Below are positions 23,129 to 24,005 of a stretch of 24,005 nucleotides of DNA, in pieces. Numbering within the stretch: the stretch's first letter is position 1; each line of letters begins with the position of its first letter. The notes below the pieces were generated by a model, which was given only the letters and a program-made list of their open reading frames with translations, searched no databases and had not been told where the DNA came from. A program made the position numbers and the translations under genes. Origin of the DNA: an uncultured Collinsella sp. (GTDB taxonomy: Bacteria; Actinomycetota; Coriobacteriia; Coriobacteriales; Coriobacteriaceae); NCBI GenBank assembly GCA_900548265.1, contig URKG01000027.1, positions 1-24,005 of the forward strand, written 5' to 3'.

Positions 23129-23725
23129 ATGAGTGCAAATCACAGTCTGCAAAAACTGCTCGATGAACTGGGCCGTCTGCCGGGCATTGGTCCCAAGTCG
23201 GCCCAGCGCATCGCCTATTACCTGCTCGAGGCCGATGCCGAGGAGGCCCGCCGCCTGGCCGAGGCCATCCTGGAGGTCAAGCAGGAGGTCCACTTTTGCA
23301 GCCGCTGCTTTAACTACGCCACGGCCGACGAGTGCTCCATCTGCCAGGACCCGATGCGCGATACCACTCGCATTTGCGTTGTGGGCGAGCCGCGCGACGT
23401 CCAGGCGATCGAGCGCACGGGCAGCTACCACGGTCTCTACCACGTATTGGGCGGCGTGATCAGTCCCATGGACAAGATTGGTCCCGAGCAGTTGCACATC
23501 CGCGAGCTGCTGGCGCGTCTGGGCCACGAGGATATCCATGAGGTCATCATTGCCACCAACCCCAACATCGAGGGCGAGACCACGGCGAGCTACCTGGCCC
23601 GCACTATCAAGCCGTTGGGCGTCGAGGTGTCGCGTCTGGCAAGCGGCCTTCCCGTGGGCGGCGACCTGGAGTATGCCGACGAGCTTACGCTTGGCCGCGC
23701 CATCGAGGCCCGTCGCGCGATTTAG
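23129..23725 (+). CDS. recR: Recombination protein RecR
   Basis: This 198-residue protein loads RecA with RecO or RecF at gapped DNA. It has a helix-hairpin-helix (LPGIGPKSAQRIAYY, 17-31), a four-cysteine zinc finger (Cys57, Cys60, Cys69, Cys72), a Toprim domain starting at ICVVGEPRDVQAIE, including SPMDKIGPEQL and NPNIEGETTA, and a final RLASGLPVGGDLEYADE motif. All family motifs and the usual length are present. The ATG at 23129 has only a poor ribosome site (GACACGCATATAA precedes it), so translation probably relies on coupling to ybaB just upstream. Confidence 0.96.
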   Translation: MSANHSLQKLLDELGRLPGIGPKSAQRIAYYLLEADAEEARRLAEAILEVKQEVHFCSRCFNYATADECSICQDPMRDTTRICVVGEPRDVQAIERTGSYHGLYHVLGGVISPMDKIGPEQLHIRELLARLGHEDIHEVIIATNPNIEGETTASYLARTIKPLGVEVSRLASGLPVGGDLEYADELTLGRAIEARRAI

Positions 23726-23800
23726 GTGGCGAGCCTGCTCCTGCCGTATGTTTTCCTCGCGACGCACGGGGTAGTCATAATTTCCCTGTGCGACTGTAAG

Positions 23801-23886
23801 TTTGTTGTGCAACAAAGATGCTTTGTATCCGCTTATCGCATGGATGCTTCCACTCGCATCCTTAATTTGCTCATTCGTTGCGCAAC
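23801..23886. promoter_or_regulatory. Two related palindromes 73 bp apart downstream of recR
   Basis: GTTGTGCAAC (23804-23813, within TTTGTTG..CAACAAA) and GTTGCGCAAC (23877-23886, perfect) differ at one base. TTGCGC (23878-23883) is followed after 17 bp by GATACA (23901-23906), a weak promoter overlapping the second site. They look like binding sites for one dimeric regulator. No gene is visible in the rest of this 280-bp 3' region. Confidence 0.4.
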
Positions 23887-23930
23887 CTTTTGGGTTCGCT
23901 GATACACTCAAATATGGATTCGAATGAATG

Positions 23931-23955
23931 CGCCGCTCCCGAGCGGCGTGTTTTT
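23931..23955 (+). terminator. Terminator after recR
   Basis: CGCCGCTC (23931-23938) and GAGCGGCG (23941-23948) form an 8-bp stem with a 2-base apex (the loop in fact must open further), followed by TGTTTTTG. It lies 205 bp after the recR stop. Confidence 0.8.
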
Positions 23956-23973
23956 GTTCAAGACTTTAGTCTG

Positions 23974-23992
23974 CTGGCCGCGCAGCGGCCAG
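23974..23992. other. Short GC-rich hairpin at the window end
   Basis: CTGGCCGC and GCGGCCAG pair perfectly around GCA, followed by CTTTAAAC. There is no T tract, so its role is unclear. It could belong to a leader of a gene beyond the window. Confidence 0.4.
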
Positions 23993-24005
23993 CTTTAAAC
24001 CACCC

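Overview
The window looks like chromosomal DNA of a high-GC gut actinobacterium of class Coriobacteriia, most likely Collinsella or a close relative. This is inferred from the GC-rich coding sequence, an FHA / PP2C phosphatase / RodA-PBP / PASTA-kinase gene cluster of actinobacterial type, and a fra/frl-like Amadori-product locus. No rRNA, complete tRNA, CRISPR array or intact mobile element was seen.

Region 1 (1-2640) is decayed accessory DNA. It opens with a 129-bp tandem repeat (two full units and one partial), followed by an iron-containing alcohol dehydrogenase pseudogene on the minus strand with several lesions. About 1 kb of gene debris follows. In it I recognise short remnants resembling a WYL-type domain, a P-loop nucleoside kinase N-terminus, a PRD-type regulator and the C-terminus of a HAD phosphatase.

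Region 2 (2603-8360, plus strand) is a sugar-amine catabolic locus: a GntR/UTRA regulator, a YfcC/DcuC-type transporter, a FrlC-like TIM-barrel epimerase, a SIS-domain deglycase of the FrlB/FraB type, and a PfkB kinase of the FrlD/FraD type. The expected scheme is uptake of a fructosamine (Amadori compound), optional epimerisation, 6-phosphorylation, then deglycation to glucose 6-phosphate and a free amine or amino acid. The transporter promoter carries two near-identical operator-like sites exactly 50 bp apart. The kinase is split by a one-base deletion, and the 5' stub of a second PfkB gene lies downstream before a string of hairpins and a terminator. The pathway may therefore be broken or degrading in this strain.

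Region 3 (8383-18609, minus strand) is a cell-wall and signalling operon. Transcription order is a multi-TM Ser/Thr kinase, FhaA (DUF3662+FHA), FhaB (TM+FHA), a membrane PP2C phosphatase, a fused RodA/FtsW-PBP polypeptide, and a PASTA kinase (PknB), ending at a strong terminator. Several genes overlap by 4 bp, implying tight coupling. The kinases and phosphatase probably tune the fused glycosyltransferase/transpeptidase through phospho-dependent FHA adaptors.

Region 4 (18665-23955) holds a YcxB-like membrane protein (minus strand) divergent from the replication/recombination set dnaX, ybaB and recR (plus strand). A small membrane-anchored protein of unknown function is inserted on the minus strand between dnaX and ybaB. 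The recR 3' region carries a terminator and two related palindromes.
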